Below, piece after piece: positions 8,528-17,761 of a stretch of 64,000 nt of DNA. The DNA comes from Saprospiraceae bacterium (lineage in GTDB: Bacteria > Bacteroidota > Bacteroidia > Chitinophagales > Saprospiraceae): contig JADKBS010000001.1 of NCBI GenBank assembly GCA_016714985.1, positions 329,001 to 393,000 on the forward strand. The letters are read 5' to 3'. The notes beneath the pieces were generated by a model. The model was not told where the DNA came from, did not search any database, and worked only from the letters and a program-made list of their open reading frames with translations. The position numbers and the translations under genes were made by a program. Numbering within the stretch: position 1 is the first letter of the stretch; every line of letters begins with the position of its first letter.

Positions 8528-10474
8528 ATGGGCGAAGCAAAAGTATCAATAGCAAAGGACAAGAACGAACTTCAGACTTTTATCCGCAACCTGCTGAACG
8601 ATCTTCAGGCGCTGGAGTACATGATTGACCACAACTGGTTCGAGTCGGGCATCACCCGAATCGGAGCTGAGCAAGAGATGTGTATCGTGGACAACAAGAC
8701 CTTCAAGCCAGCTAAAATCAACATGAAGGTCGTAGAAGCCATGAAAGATTGCCCTTGGCTTGACACAGAATTGGCGCAGTTCAACCTGGAGACAAACATG
8801 ACGCCCGTCGAGTTCACGGGCAACTGCTTCCGCACGATGGAAGACGAAAACCTTCTCAATATTGCCGCTATCCGAAAGGTGCTCAAAAACGATTTTGGGG
8901 CCAATATCTGCTTGACGGGCATCCTGCCTACCTTGCGTAAGACCGACCTCGACCTCGAAAACTTGACGGAAAAGCCCCGGTACATGGCCCTGATGAAGGC
9001 GCTAAAGGGGCAGCTTATCGGAAGCAACTTCGAGCTGAACCTCAATGGTATTGACGAACTGCACGTGAAGCACGAGTCGCCGCTGTTGGAGGCATGCAAT
9101 ACCAGTTTTCAAGTGCATTTGCAGGTGGAACCAAAGGATTTTGTCTGCCTTTACAACATAGCGCAAATGCTAACCGGGCCTACCATCGCCATAGCTGCCA
9201 ACTCGCCAATGGTGTTCGGCAAACGCCTTTGGCACGAAACCCGCATTGCGCTCTTCCAGCAGTCGCTCGACACCCGCACCTCGCACGACCACCTCCGAGA
9301 GCGCAGCCCAAGGGTCAATTTCGGCAACGGCTGGCTGCATGGCTCCATCCTTGAAATCTACAAGGAGGACATCGCACGCTTCCGGGTGCTCATGACCGCC
9401 GATGAAGTGGAGAACTCCATAGAACAGGTTCTAAAGAATAAAACGCCCAAGCTGAAAGCGCTACAAGTACACAACTCCACGGTTTACCGTTGGAACCGCC
9501 CCTGCTACGGCATCAGCGACAACGGCCAGCCGCACTTGCGCATCGAGGCGAGGGTGCTGCCTGCCGGGCCAACCATCATTGACGAGGTAGCCAACGCTGC
9601 CCTTTGGCTCGGTGCAATGGTGGGCATGCGGCGCCACTGCCCTGATGTGACGGCCAAGCTCTCTTGGGAAGATGTTCGGGACAATTTCATGAAAGCCGCC
9701 CAGTTTGGCATTGACACCAAGTTCAACTGGTTCAACGACAAGAAATATTCGGCTACCGATTTGATCCTCAATGAGTTGGTGCCATTGGCCGAAGAAGGCC
9801 TGAAATCCAAGAACGTGGACAGCAGCGATATAGACCGCTACCTTGGCGTCATCAAGGAGCGGGCAAAGGCACACATGACAGGTGCCCGCTGGCAGCTCAG
9901 GGCCTTCACCAAACTGAAAGATTCCATCACCACCGACGAGGCTACTGCCGTCGTGACGGCCTGCATCGTCAAAAACCAGGAAAAAGAAATGCCAGTGCAT
10001 ACTTGGCCGTTGCCAGAACCTTCCGAATTGGAAGAATACGTGCCCAGCCGCCTACGGGTCGAGGAGTTTATGACCACCGACCTTATCACCGTGCAAAAAG
10101 AAGACTTGATTGATTTTGTGGCAGAACTGATGAACTGGCGCAAGATACGCTATATGCCCGTCGAGGATTCCAAAGGAAGGTTGGTTGGCTTGGTCACTTC
10201 TCGCCTTTTGTTGCGCTTCTATTCACAGAATAATAAACTGATAGATAAGTCCAATATTTCCACTGTGGAAGGTGTCATGGTGACCAAGCCCTTCACGGTC
10301 ACACCAAAGACTTCTATCATGGATGCGCTCAAGATCATGCGGGACAACAAAATCGGCTGCCTGCCCGTGGTACATGACAAGGATAACGAACTTGTAGGCA
10401 TCATCACCGAGATGGACTTTTTACGGGTATCGTCAAGGTTGATGGAAAGGCTGGAATTGGCGAGCGGAAAGTAA
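8528..10474 (+). CDS. GCS2-type carboxylate-amine ligase fused to two CBS domains
   Basis: 648 residues. Residues about 30-500 resemble the GCS2 branch of glutamate-cysteine ligases and related amidoligases: the acidic metal/ATP segment RIGAEQEMCIVD, the glutamate-rich LETNMTPVEFTGN, then RSPRVNFGNGW and HLRIEARVLPAGPT. Residues about 527-648 are two CBS domains (EEFMTTDLITV; VEGVMVTKPFTV; GCLPVV), which commonly bind adenine nucleotides and gate activity. The likely chemistry is ATP-dependent amide-bond formation between a carboxylate and an amine; the substrates are unknown. Two ATP-grasp enzymes lie 12 kb away. The gene ends in a convergent 35-bp hairpin. Confidence 0.85.
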   Translation: MGEAKVSIAKDKNELQTFIRNLLNDLQALEYMIDHNWFESGITRIGAEQEMCIVDNKTFKPAKINMKVVEAMKDCPWLDTELAQFNLETNMTPVEFTGNCFRTMEDENLLNIAAIRKVLKNDFGANICLTGILPTLRKTDLDLENLTEKPRYMALMKALKGQLIGSNFELNLNGIDELHVKHESPLLEACNTSFQVHLQVEPKDFVCLYNIAQMLTGPTIAIAANSPMVFGKRLWHETRIALFQQSLDTRTSHDHLRERSPRVNFGNGWLHGSILEIYKEDIARFRVLMTADEVENSIEQVLKNKTPKLKALQVHNSTVYRWNRPCYGISDNGQPHLRIEARVLPAGPTIIDEVANAALWLGAMVGMRRHCPDVTAKLSWEDVRDNFMKAAQFGIDTKFNWFNDKKYSATDLILNELVPLAEEGLKSKNVDSSDIDRYLGVIKERAKAHMTGARWQLRAFTKLKDSITTDEATAVVTACIVKNQEKEMPVHTWPLPEPSELEEYVPSRLRVEEFMTTDLITVQKEDLIDFVAELMNWRKIRYMPVEDSKGRLVGLVTSRLLLRFYSQNNKLIDKSNISTVEGVMVTKPFTVTPKTSIMDALKIMRDNKIGCLPVVHDKDNELVGIITEMDFLRVSSRLMERLELASGK

Positions 10475-10489
10475 TTTTGACATCCAATC

Positions 10490-10564
10490 GGCTATCCATG
10501 AAAAGGGGGCAAGCGAAGTTTTTGCCGAACAAAAACTTCGCTTGCCCCCTTTTCATGGATAGCC
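10490..10564. repeat. Perfect 35-bp inverted repeat with five-base loop
   Basis: Arms 10490-10524 and 10530-10564 are fully complementary around the loop CCGAA. It begins 16 bases after the ligase stop and ends 12 bases before the convergent Nudix stop. No T-run follows, but the stem is strong enough to act as a two-way terminator or RNA end protector. Confidence 0.95.
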
Positions 10565-10575
10565 GCAAGGCACGG

Positions 10576-10998
10576 TCAGCTTTTGAACTCCGAATACATC
10601 ACCCCGTCCCGGTATTCCTGCAGTACGTGGCGCACGGTTTCGGAGAGGTTGGCGGGCAGGTTGTCCAATGAGAACCAGACTACGTCCTTGAACTTGTTGG
10701 GTTCGCCCGTTTTGATTTCCCCGTTCCATTTTGTGGCCTTAAAATAAAGGGTGATGCGGTGCCCCTTGCTCTTCGTGCGCTTGTGGAGCACATGCACCAA
10801 TTGGAGGTCTTCTGGTTGGAGCTTAATCCCCGCTTCCTCTTCCGACTCCCGGATGAGGGCTTCCAAGGCGTACTCCGTTGCTTCTATATTGCCCCCCACA
10901 AGGGTGTAGTTGCCACCAAGGCTTTTCTTTTGTCTTAGAAGCAGGATGCTTCCCTTGTTGTAAAGAATGAGTCGGACCTTAAGGTTTGTATCGGACAT
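10576..10998 (-). CDS. Nudix hydrolase
   Basis: 140 residues with the complete Nudix box (GX5EX7REUXEEXGU) seen as GGNIEATEYALEALIRESEE followed by EAGI at about residues 35-58. Such enzymes hydrolyse nucleoside diphosphates linked to another group; the substrate cannot be read from sequence. It is a single gene, convergent with the GCS2-CBS ligase. Confidence 0.88.
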   Translation of the reverse strand: MSDTNLKVRLILYNKGSILLLRQKKSLGGNYTLVGGNIEATEYALEALIRESEEEAGIKLQPEDLQLVHVLHKRTKSKGHRITLYFKATKWNGEIKTGEPNKFKDVVWFSLDNLPANLSETVRHVLQEYRDGVMYSEFKS

Positions 10999-11064
10999 TG
11001 TATGGATTGGTAAATGGATGGGGCAAATATAGAGCCATCACTTTGGTTTTTCAGCAAATATGAT

Positions 11065-11913
11065 TCAATGCGCATATTTGGTAGCACTGTTGGCCAACGG
11101 GCAGTGGAACACCAATGACATAGCGCCGTCAAAAGATGGATTGACCGAAATATGGCGGCGGCCTTCCCTACGTTCCCTACGGTGTAGGTGCGGCACAAAA
11201 TACCCCACCAATGCCCCTACACCATACCCTGCGGCCACATCCGTAAAATAATGCCGCCCTGCCCGGTGGCGCAAGTACCCTGTAAGGGCGGGCAGTGCCG
11301 CCGCCGCCGACCATACGACGGGTTTCCAGCGGCTGTCGGGATGGAAGTCAGACCAGACCTTGGCGGTGAAAAACGTGATAGTGGCTGTCATGGAGGTGTG
11401 GCCAGAGAAAAAAGAGAACCTCGACTCGTTCGCCAATTTTTCGGAAATGGGCACGTCGGGGTTGAACACGTATGGCCTGTTGCGGAGCACCAAACGCTTG
11501 GTGCCAAGCGTCAGGCCATGAGCGATCAACCCGGCCTGCGCCCCCATGATGAATACGGTGCGAGCCTCTGAGCGTATGCCCTTGTCGGCGAACATGGCCA
11601 AGGGCAACACCGCCGAACCGAGCATGAGATAGTTGCTGGCAGTTTTGGCAAAGCCGGATTGGTTGGAAATAGCCTGCTCGTCCCACCCGAAGAGCGGGCC
11701 AGGAGCAAGGCCGACGAGATCTGATGGCGTTCTTGGCTGTAGGTTTTTGATGGAAATGAAAGCGAGGGCGTTCATACCTGCTGCAGTTGCGATGATACTG
11801 GCATCTGCACCTGGATAGGATTTGTAAACAAGGCTATCAACAGGGTTCTGCGCAACAATTTCCAAGGCTAACACGAAGAAGGGTAGCCATATCCCATTTT
11901 TGAAAATTCTCAT
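11065..11913 (-). CDS. PAP2-type membrane phosphatase
   Basis: 282 residues with the three acid-phosphatase motifs: KRLVLRNRP, SFFSGHTS and RHRAGRHYFTD, containing the catalytic histidines. Several hydrophobic segments suggest a membrane phosphatase acting on lipid phosphates. Its ATG overlaps the stop of the haloperoxidase-like gene (ATGA), so the two are translationally coupled. It is the last gene of the response regulator/kinase operon. Confidence 0.85.
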   Translation of the reverse strand: MRIFKNGIWLPFFVLALEIVAQNPVDSLVYKSYPGADASIIATAAGMNALAFISIKNLQPRTPSDLVGLAPGPLFGWDEQAISNQSGFAKTASNYLMLGSAVLPLAMFADKGIRSEARTVFIMGAQAGLIAHGLTLGTKRLVLRNRPYVFNPDVPISEKLANESRFSFFSGHTSMTATITFFTAKVWSDFHPDSRWKPVVWSAAAALPALTGYLRHRAGRHYFTDVAAGYGVGALVGYFVPHLHRRERREGRRHISVNPSFDGAMSLVFHCPLANSATKYAH

Positions 11914-13277
11914 TGTTCCAGTTTTGCGATGGGCATTGCGGCAACCTCCTTGCCGATATTTAGGCCGAGCCGGGTGCCTTCCTCGCAGTCCATCCGATAG
12001 TGGACGCCCAATGCTATTCGGGAGGAGGCATTCTCAAAAGCCATTTCATAGAAGGAATGAAAATGCCGGGGCGTACCCTTGAACTCAGTGCGCCCTTCAT
12101 GGCTACGGTCGGTCAGTTCGTATCTTTTTCCATACAATTGCGTGAGCACCTCGGCTGCGGCTGCCGAAAACATGGCATGTCCGGAAGGGTAGGCGGGGAA
12201 CGATGGCGTATGTACAATGGGCCTCCAATCGGACTGTATGGTTTGCCGGATGTAGGTTTCTGGCCGCAACAGGTTATAGTGGTATTTGGAGTGCCAGCAA
12301 GCCACAGCAGCATCTGAAAGTGCAAGCCCGACCCGAAGGTAGGTTTCGAGCACCTTCTCCACGCTTGGATTTTCTTGCTCGACCACTTGGTTGCAAATAG
12401 AAATCCACCTGCCCGTAGAGGAATAGGTCAGTCCGGGGAAATCATCGCTCCAGAACTCTGCAATCCACTGGTTATCAGGCGATAACGGCGAGTTCATGGT
12501 ATAGACTTCGAGCGCCTGCACATAATAGGGCGATGCCGGTTCCATCGAAAACGGCGGCAGCGGGGCAGCCAAGTGGTCCTCCGTTTTAACGATGAACGTC
12601 CTGCTCTCGCCCCAATGTGGGAGCATTGCGGGCATCGGGAAGTCTTCGCAGGGCTGCCAAAATGGGGCGCCAGTCGGCAAAACGTAGTTCTTGTCGTAAA
12701 GGTGAAGGTTCGCCTGGTGGCCAATAGCGTCTGTGGCCGACCAATCATATACCGCCATGGCCACTTTTTCCCCAAATTCAGCGGAAGCGGCGAACACCGT
12801 TGAGTCCACCTCCCTCAATGCGGCTACAGCCCATTTCCGCTCCAATTCCTTGCGTTCTTCTTCAATGTTCCTGGGGGCGGCTATGAACATTTTTTTCAGT
12901 ATATTGCTGTAACATGCGTTCAGTACGGTCGGCAAATGGTAGTGGATATCAGGGTCTGGCTTTGGTAACTTCAAGGCCGGGTACCTTGAGGCGAGCGACT
13001 GCAATCCGCTGCCCATCACGGGCTGTGCTGCTTCCCACGCTGCCAATCCTATATAGGCATATACCCTGGCTGCCACTGGTGGGCGATAGCCTTCTGAATA
13101 CCGTTCTGCGTCAAGTGCGTGCCTATGCCATTCGAGTATCAATGTCACAGCAGGTGATTGTTTCCCCGAATGGTTGCCCCCCTTGAAAAAGCCCAGCCAA
13201 GCTATCAACCCGAGCAAAGCGGCTACACCCAATGCAACAATAACTGTTTTTTTATGGGATAAAATGTTCATTTTCAA
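11910..13277 (-). CDS. Vanadium-haloperoxidase-like / PAP2-superfamily protein
   Basis: 455 residues with an N-terminal membrane helix (VIVALGVAALLGLIAWLGFF). The vanadate/phosphate-binding triad of the superfamily is intact: K-x6-RP (KYHYNLLRP), PSGH (AYPSGHAMFS) and SRx5Hx3D (SRIALGVHYRMD). Members are either vanadium haloperoxidases or phosphatases; sequence alone does not decide. It shares 4-base ATGA overlaps with the kinase gene upstream and the PAP2 gene downstream. A close paralogue lies at 15716. Confidence 0.85.
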   Translation of the reverse strand: MKMNILSHKKTVIVALGVAALLGLIAWLGFFKGGNHSGKQSPAVTLILEWHRHALDAERYSEGYRPPVAARVYAYIGLAAWEAAQPVMGSGLQSLASRYPALKLPKPDPDIHYHLPTVLNACYSNILKKMFIAAPRNIEEERKELERKWAVAALREVDSTVFAASAEFGEKVAMAVYDWSATDAIGHQANLHLYDKNYVLPTGAPFWQPCEDFPMPAMLPHWGESRTFIVKTEDHLAAPLPPFSMEPASPYYVQALEVYTMNSPLSPDNQWIAEFWSDDFPGLTYSSTGRWISICNQVVEQENPSVEKVLETYLRVGLALSDAAVACWHSKYHYNLLRPETYIRQTIQSDWRPIVHTPSFPAYPSGHAMFSAAAAEVLTQLYGKRYELTDRSHEGRTEFKGTPRHFHSFYEMAFENASSRIALGVHYRMDCEEGTRLGLNIGKEVAAMPIAKLEQ

Positions 13278-14659
13278 TTTTTTAAACCCAAATCAACCTG
13301 TGGGAACTCCAGCCTGAATACCGTGCCAGAGGGTTGTCTGCCCGAAACCTTGAGGTTGATGCGGTGCAACTTCATGATGCTATCCACCAGCGATAAGCCA
13401 ACGCCACTACCCTTTACCTTGTCGGTCTTGGAGCTTCGGTAGAATGGTTCAAACACCAACGCCACCTCGTCGTCGGGGATGCCGGGACCTTGGTCTTGTA
13501 TTTCGATGATGGAGTTACCTTCCGATGAAAACGAGAGTCGTACCCTCACTTTTTTGTCAGGGCTGTACTTGCAGCCATTGTCCATAAGGTTGGTCAGGGC
13601 GGTACGCAGCAACTGGTCGTTTGCCCGCACGTAGAGTTTCTCCTCATCGGCAGGCAAGTTCACGATTTCAAAATTGATTTTATAGTCGGCGTGCGCTTTC
13701 AGCAACGCCGACTTAGCTTGCCAGACAGCCTCGTCAATCCTTATCCGCTCGAAGTCCACCTCTTCGCCCGATGCATTGATTTTGGCCAATTGCATCAGTT
13801 TGTCGGATACGAGGTTCAGTTCACGGGCGTCGTCCAGCACGGATTGAAGGGTCTGGCGGTACTCAGCGGCTGGGCGTTCCTTTTGGAGTATTATTTCTAT
13901 TTGCGAAATGATGACCGTCAGTGGGTTCTTCAGTTCGTGCGAGATATTGGAAAGGAAGAGCTTCTGGGCATTGAAGGCTGCTTGCAGCCTGTCCAACAGG
14001 CGGTTAAAAGTGACGACGAGTCGGGCTAGTTCGTCGTGGTTCTTGGAGGTATCGAGGCGGCGGCTCATGTCGCTCGGCAAGATGGCGTCCACTTGGTTCA
14101 TGATATTGCTCACGGGCGAGAGCGCTTGCCCTGCAAAGAACCATCCGCCAATGGCCACCAAGCCGCAGAAGGCAAAGAAAACCACAATCAATATACGAGC
14201 GAGGTTTTCCAATTCCGTCGGATTGAAAACAGCTTCTGCGATCACTGTATATACCTTGCCGGAAGGCGCCCTGAAGCGGGTGCCAAAAGCATTGTATTCA
14301 CCATGCGGGAAGCGGCATTCCCCCATTTTGTTGATTTCTTCAAGGGTTGCTTGCGCAATATTTGTTGCAGAGGGGTTGAAGGTGTAAACCCTGCGACCAA
14401 GGGCGTCGAAGATGGAGATGTTCTCGGTAAAGGCCGTGAAAGAGGCCGCATTGCCAGGGCTTGGCACTTCGGCTAGTTCTTCCCGTTCCAACCTGCCCAC
14501 CACAACGCCCACCGTGAGGTTTGCCTTGGAGCGCAGGTTGCCGTAAAACTCGTTCTGTAGGTGCTGTTTGAACTGGAAATAGATATAGAACATCGCCACC
14601 AGCATGATGCTTGCCACGATGAGCATGAACTGTATCGTTAGGCGGGTTCTGATTTGCAT
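13274..14659 (-). CDS. Membrane sensor histidine kinase
   Basis: 461 residues: membrane helix (about 10-28), a periplasmic sensing domain of about 140 residues, a second helix (LARILIVVFFAFCGLVAIGG), HAMP, H-box SHELKNPLT, and a catalytic domain with N-box (LMDNGCKYS), G1 (DQGPGIPDD) and G2 (GSGVGLSL). The layout resembles CusS-type kinases. It phosphorylates the regulator encoded just upstream. Its stop overlaps the haloperoxidase start, so sensing is tied to expression of the two phosphatase-fold enzymes. Confidence 0.92.
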   Translation of the reverse strand: MQIRTRLTIQFMLIVASIMLVAMFYIYFQFKQHLQNEFYGNLRSKANLTVGVVVGRLEREELAEVPSPGNAASFTAFTENISIFDALGRRVYTFNPSATNIAQATLEEINKMGECRFPHGEYNAFGTRFRAPSGKVYTVIAEAVFNPTELENLARILIVVFFAFCGLVAIGGWFFAGQALSPVSNIMNQVDAILPSDMSRRLDTSKNHDELARLVVTFNRLLDRLQAAFNAQKLFLSNISHELKNPLTVIISQIEIILQKERPAAEYRQTLQSVLDDARELNLVSDKLMQLAKINASGEEVDFERIRIDEAVWQAKSALLKAHADYKINFEIVNLPADEEKLYVRANDQLLRTALTNLMDNGCKYSPDKKVRVRLSFSSEGNSIIEIQDQGPGIPDDEVALVFEPFYRSSKTDKVKGSGVGLSLVDSIMKLHRINLKVSGRQPSGTVFRLEFPQVDLGLKN

Positions 14660-14681
14660 CTTTTATTCAGTGTCCAGTAGT

Positions 14682-14817
14682 GACAGTTGGCAGTTCGACA
14701 GTGGGCAGTCAGGTGGCAGTTGTTTAGTCAGTGCCGAATTGAACGGCAAGAGACTTTTTGACTGTAGGACTCCAAGACTGACTGCCCACTGCCCACTGTC
14801 AAACTGCCCACTGTCAA
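14682..14817. repeat. Paired heptad arrays (GGCAGTT/GCCCACT family)
   Basis: Left arm 14682-14721 and right arm 14776-14817 use the vocabulary of 7241 and 39481 (GACAGTT, GGCAGTT; GCCCACT, GTCAAACT). They lie between the response-regulator stop (14814) and the kinase start (14659); the last units touch the regulator stop. Being inside an operon, the arms would be transcribed and could fold as one long hairpin. Confidence 0.85.
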
Positions 14818-15500
14818 TCCTCCTCCTTCAGCACATAGCCGAGGCCGAACATGGTGTGGATGAGCTTTTTGTCAAACGGTCGGTCGAGTTTGTTGCGCAA
14901 GTAGCTGACATAGACCTCAATGACGTTGGTTCCGGTGTCGAAGTTGATGTCCCAGACCTTTTCGGCGATTTCGGTTTTGGAAACCACCCGGCCTTGGTTT
15001 CGGATAAGGTACTCGGTAAGTGCGAATTCTTTTGGTGTTAGCTCTATTTTTTTGCCGCTGCGGGTGCAGGTCTTGGCATCAAGGTTCAGTTCAAGGTCGG
15101 AGAAGTAGAGGATGGTCCTTTGCGGGATGCCTTCTTTTCCCCTTCGTGCCAGCGCCCGTATGCGCATGAGCAGCTCCTTGAATTCGAACGGCTTCACGAG
15201 GTAATCGTCTGCCCCGGCTTCGAAGCCGGTCACCTTATCGTCGGTAGCGCCCATCGCCGTCAATAGCAAGATAGGCGTTTCCACTCCCGTGGTGCGGAGC
15301 TGCTTGACCAACTCGAAGCCGTTCATCTTTGGCATAACAACGTCCGAGACGATTACATCGAAACTACCGGACTCGGCCAATTGCTTGCCCGTTTGCCCGT
15401 CATAGGCAAATTCCACTTCCATTTGGTGTTCTTCCAAGCCTTTTTTCAAGGATTGGACAGTCTTGACCTCGTCTTCTATAATGAGTACTTTCATTGTCAT
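14814..15500 (-). CDS. OmpR-family response regulator
   Basis: About 228 residues: receiver domain with acidic pocket (IIEDE), phospho-Asp (VIVSDVVMP), Thr (LLTAMGA) and Lys (DYLVKPFEF), then an OmpR winged helix (ELTPKEFALTEYLIRN; IEVYVSYLRNKLD; GLGYVLKE). It pairs with the kinase encoded downstream. A start at 15494 (MKVLIIEDE) is equally good. Likely targets are its own operon and the divergent haloperoxidase-like gene. Confidence 0.92.
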   Translation of the reverse strand: MTMKVLIIEDEVKTVQSLKKGLEEHQMEVEFAYDGQTGKQLAESGSFDVIVSDVVMPKMNGFELVKQLRTTGVETPILLLTAMGATDDKVTGFEAGADDYLVKPFEFKELLMRIRALARRGKEGIPQRTILYFSDLELNLDAKTCTRSGKKIELTPKEFALTEYLIRNQGRVVSKTEIAEKVWDINFDTGTNVIEVYVSYLRNKLDRPFDKKLIHTMFGLGYVLKEED

Positions 15501-15715
15501 AACTTGGACTCAAATCTCCGTTTAATTGAATCCGTTTTCTACCCAAATTCCAATTTTAAGTAGAATCTAATATAAATATGCCCCAAAAATAGCCCTAATA
15601 ACCAGAAGTGGCGATAGATTTGCAACGCATTTCGCGCTCACCTTCGCTTGCCCTGTTTGCTGCACTTTCTAATTGGCATAGTACAATCATTTTCGAAACC
15701 TTAAATTATAATCCT

Positions 15716-17095
15716 ATGACGTTTTTGAGAAACACCTTGGCCGTGCTTTGCGGCTTCTTCATGGTGTCCTTCCTTTTAAGCTCCTGTGTGAAGGACAACG
15801 AACAAAACAATTACCAAGTAGCCGATTTCGATTCGGAAGCTGCCCTGAAATGGAACCAAATGTTCTTGGACGTGGAGCGCTACATGGCTGGCTATCGCCC
15901 AGGACCTGCACCACGTGCCTTAGCTTACATGGGCCTTGCTGCCTATGAAGCTTGCATATCCGGCATGCCAGATTACAACTCTATGCGCAGCCTGTACCCA
16001 GGTCTCAGCATCCCTGACGTGGACAAGAACGCTGAGTACCATTGGCCGACCGTGGCACACTACACTTACGCAACTTTGATGCATAAGTTCTTCCCGAACC
16101 CGCCTTCGGACATGTACACCCGCATGAGCGATTTAGAAAGCAACCTGCAAAGCCAGTACGAGGCCGACACGGACAGCAAGGTATATGAGCGTTCCAAGGC
16201 GCATGGCATCCAAGTGGCCGAGGCCGTTTGGGAATGGTCGAAGACCGATGCCGTTGGTCACGATGCCTACCTTGACCCATTCGGCGACTACGATTGGCAA
16301 GCCCATTATGACAGTCCGGGCGATTGGGTGCCCACTACCCCTGGCCCTGGCAAACCGATGTTCAGCAATTGGGGCAATGCCCGCTCCTTCGCCATCCTGC
16401 CTGCCGACAAGCTCTGCAAGGCACCACTGCCTTACAGTGAAGACACTCAGTCAGCGCTTTATGCGCAGGCTTTGGAGGTAAAAAATGCTATTAAGGATGA
16501 CAACTGGGAAGATGGCCAGTGGATTGCGTTCTACTGGAGCGACGACCTCGTGAACCTGACCTTCAGCCCAGGCCCACGTTGGATTGCCATTGCCAACCAA
16601 GTCATCGAAAAAGATGGCGTTAGCCTCGAAACGGCCCTCTTCTGTTATGCTAAAATGGGCCTTGCCCTCAACGACGCTGCCGTGGCTTGCTGGCATTCTA
16701 AGTATGCTTATAACTACGAGCGCCCAGAGAGCTATATCCAACGCATCATTGACCCAAGCTGGGAGCCTACGCTCGTGAATCCCCTCACAGGCGATACGGG
16801 TATGACGCCTTCATTCCCCGCCTACCCATCTGGCCACTCGACCATGGGCGGCGCTGGTGCCGAGGTGCTCACCGATGTATTCGGCAACCATTACGGCATG
16901 ACCGACCGCTCGCACGAGGGTCGCACGGAGTTCAACGGCACGCCGCGTTTCTTCAACAATTTCTATGAAATGTCGGAAGAAAACGCACTGAGCCGTATTC
17001 CGCTGGGCGTACACTGGCGCATGGACTGCGAAGTCGGCGTTGACCTCGGCTACCTCTGTGGCCGCCGGGTGAACAGCTTGCCTTGGAAGCGATAA
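15716..17095 (+). CDS. Vanadium-haloperoxidase-like / PAP2-superfamily lipoprotein
   Basis: 459 residues; the start at 15716 gives a lipoprotein signal (MVSFLLSSCVKDNE). It is homologous throughout to the gene at 11910, with matched segments such as RYMAGYRPGPAPRALAYMGL. The active-site set is complete: KYAYNYERP, AYPSGHST, SRIPLGVHWRMD. Unlike its paralogue it carries a lipobox instead of a plain membrane helix. It is transcribed divergently from the two-component operon, about 215 bases away. Confidence 0.85.
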   Translation: MTFLRNTLAVLCGFFMVSFLLSSCVKDNEQNNYQVADFDSEAALKWNQMFLDVERYMAGYRPGPAPRALAYMGLAAYEACISGMPDYNSMRSLYPGLSIPDVDKNAEYHWPTVAHYTYATLMHKFFPNPPSDMYTRMSDLESNLQSQYEADTDSKVYERSKAHGIQVAEAVWEWSKTDAVGHDAYLDPFGDYDWQAHYDSPGDWVPTTPGPGKPMFSNWGNARSFAILPADKLCKAPLPYSEDTQSALYAQALEVKNAIKDDNWEDGQWIAFYWSDDLVNLTFSPGPRWIAIANQVIEKDGVSLETALFCYAKMGLALNDAAVACWHSKYAYNYERPESYIQRIIDPSWEPTLVNPLTGDTGMTPSFPAYPSGHSTMGGAGAEVLTDVFGNHYGMTDRSHEGRTEFNGTPRFFNNFYEMSEENALSRIPLGVHWRMDCEVGVDLGYLCGRRVNSLPWKR

Positions 17096-17131
17096 GCAGC
17101 AGATTGACAATTCTTAGGAATCAAGTTGTAA

Positions 17132-17281
17132 CCCGAATTTTTCAGGGTGCAAGCATAAACAACAGCGGCGGCGGCATCGAAGATGCCGCCGCCGCTGTTG
17201 TTTATGCTTGCGAACGGGTGGGTTTCCTCAGAAAACGCCCCGTTCGCAATTTTTTATTGTAGTACCTTGAAAAATCCGGGG
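17132..17281. repeat. Nested inverted repeats at a convergent junction
   Basis: The central perfect 30-bp stem (17149-17178 with 17182-17211, three-base loop) contains GGCGGCGGC and its complement. A second stem, GCGAACGGG with CCCGTTCGC followed by a T-rich run, begins inside its right arm (about 17209-17245). An outer imperfect pair, CCCGAATTTTTCAGGGT with ACCTTGAAAAATCCGGGG, spans 17133-17281. The structures are partly mutually exclusive. Confidence 0.85.
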
Positions 17282-17314
17282 TGATAAATGTTTGAGACCT
17301 TCCGCAAATGGCAG

Positions 17315-17749
17315 TCATTTTTTATCCTCCAACTTCAGGGACTGCCATGCCTCCAACTGCCAGTTGCCTTTTTGTTTGAAGTAAACATCCGTGTAGCGTA
17401 GCCGCAGGTCAAAAGCTTTCTCGCCCAAGTTGCCCGTTACATGTACAATGCCGTTTACGATGGCCGACTTGCCATGTATGCGTACCTGCACCTCGGAAGG
17501 TTCCATCGTTCGATAGGCTAGCTTTCCAGTGCCGATATTGGCGATATGCTCCTCCTTGTTTTCAAACAGTCCGTTGGAATGCAGGTAAGTCAGGTTCTCC
17601 GACAGTATTTTCCGCAGGAGCGCCGTGTCCTTGGTGGTCATTGCCTTGAACCGCTGCTGTTCAACGGCTTGTATCTCCAATTGCTTTTTTGATTGGGCAA
17701 AGCAAAGGGCCGGTAGCAGCAAAACGGCTATGAACAGGGCTTTTATCAT
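17315..17749 (-). CDS. Secreted NTF2-like (DUF4440/SnoaL-type) protein
   Basis: 144 residues with a signal peptide ending LCFAQ. The body follows the NTF2-like pattern: helical start (VEQQRFKAMTTKDTALLRKI), LSENLTYLHSNG, and alternating strands to RYTDVYFKQKGNWQLEAWQSL. Such domains bind small ligands or serve as scaffolds; no catalytic role can be assigned. It converges with the haloperoxidase-like gene across nested hairpins. Confidence 0.8.
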   Translation of the reverse strand: MIKALFIAVLLLPALCFAQSKKQLEIQAVEQQRFKAMTTKDTALLRKILSENLTYLHSNGLFENKEEHIANIGTGKLAYRTMEPSEVQVRIHGKSAIVNGIVHVTGNLGEKAFDLRLRYTDVYFKQKGNWQLEAWQSLKLEDKK

Positions 17750-17761
17750 ACTTATTCGTTT

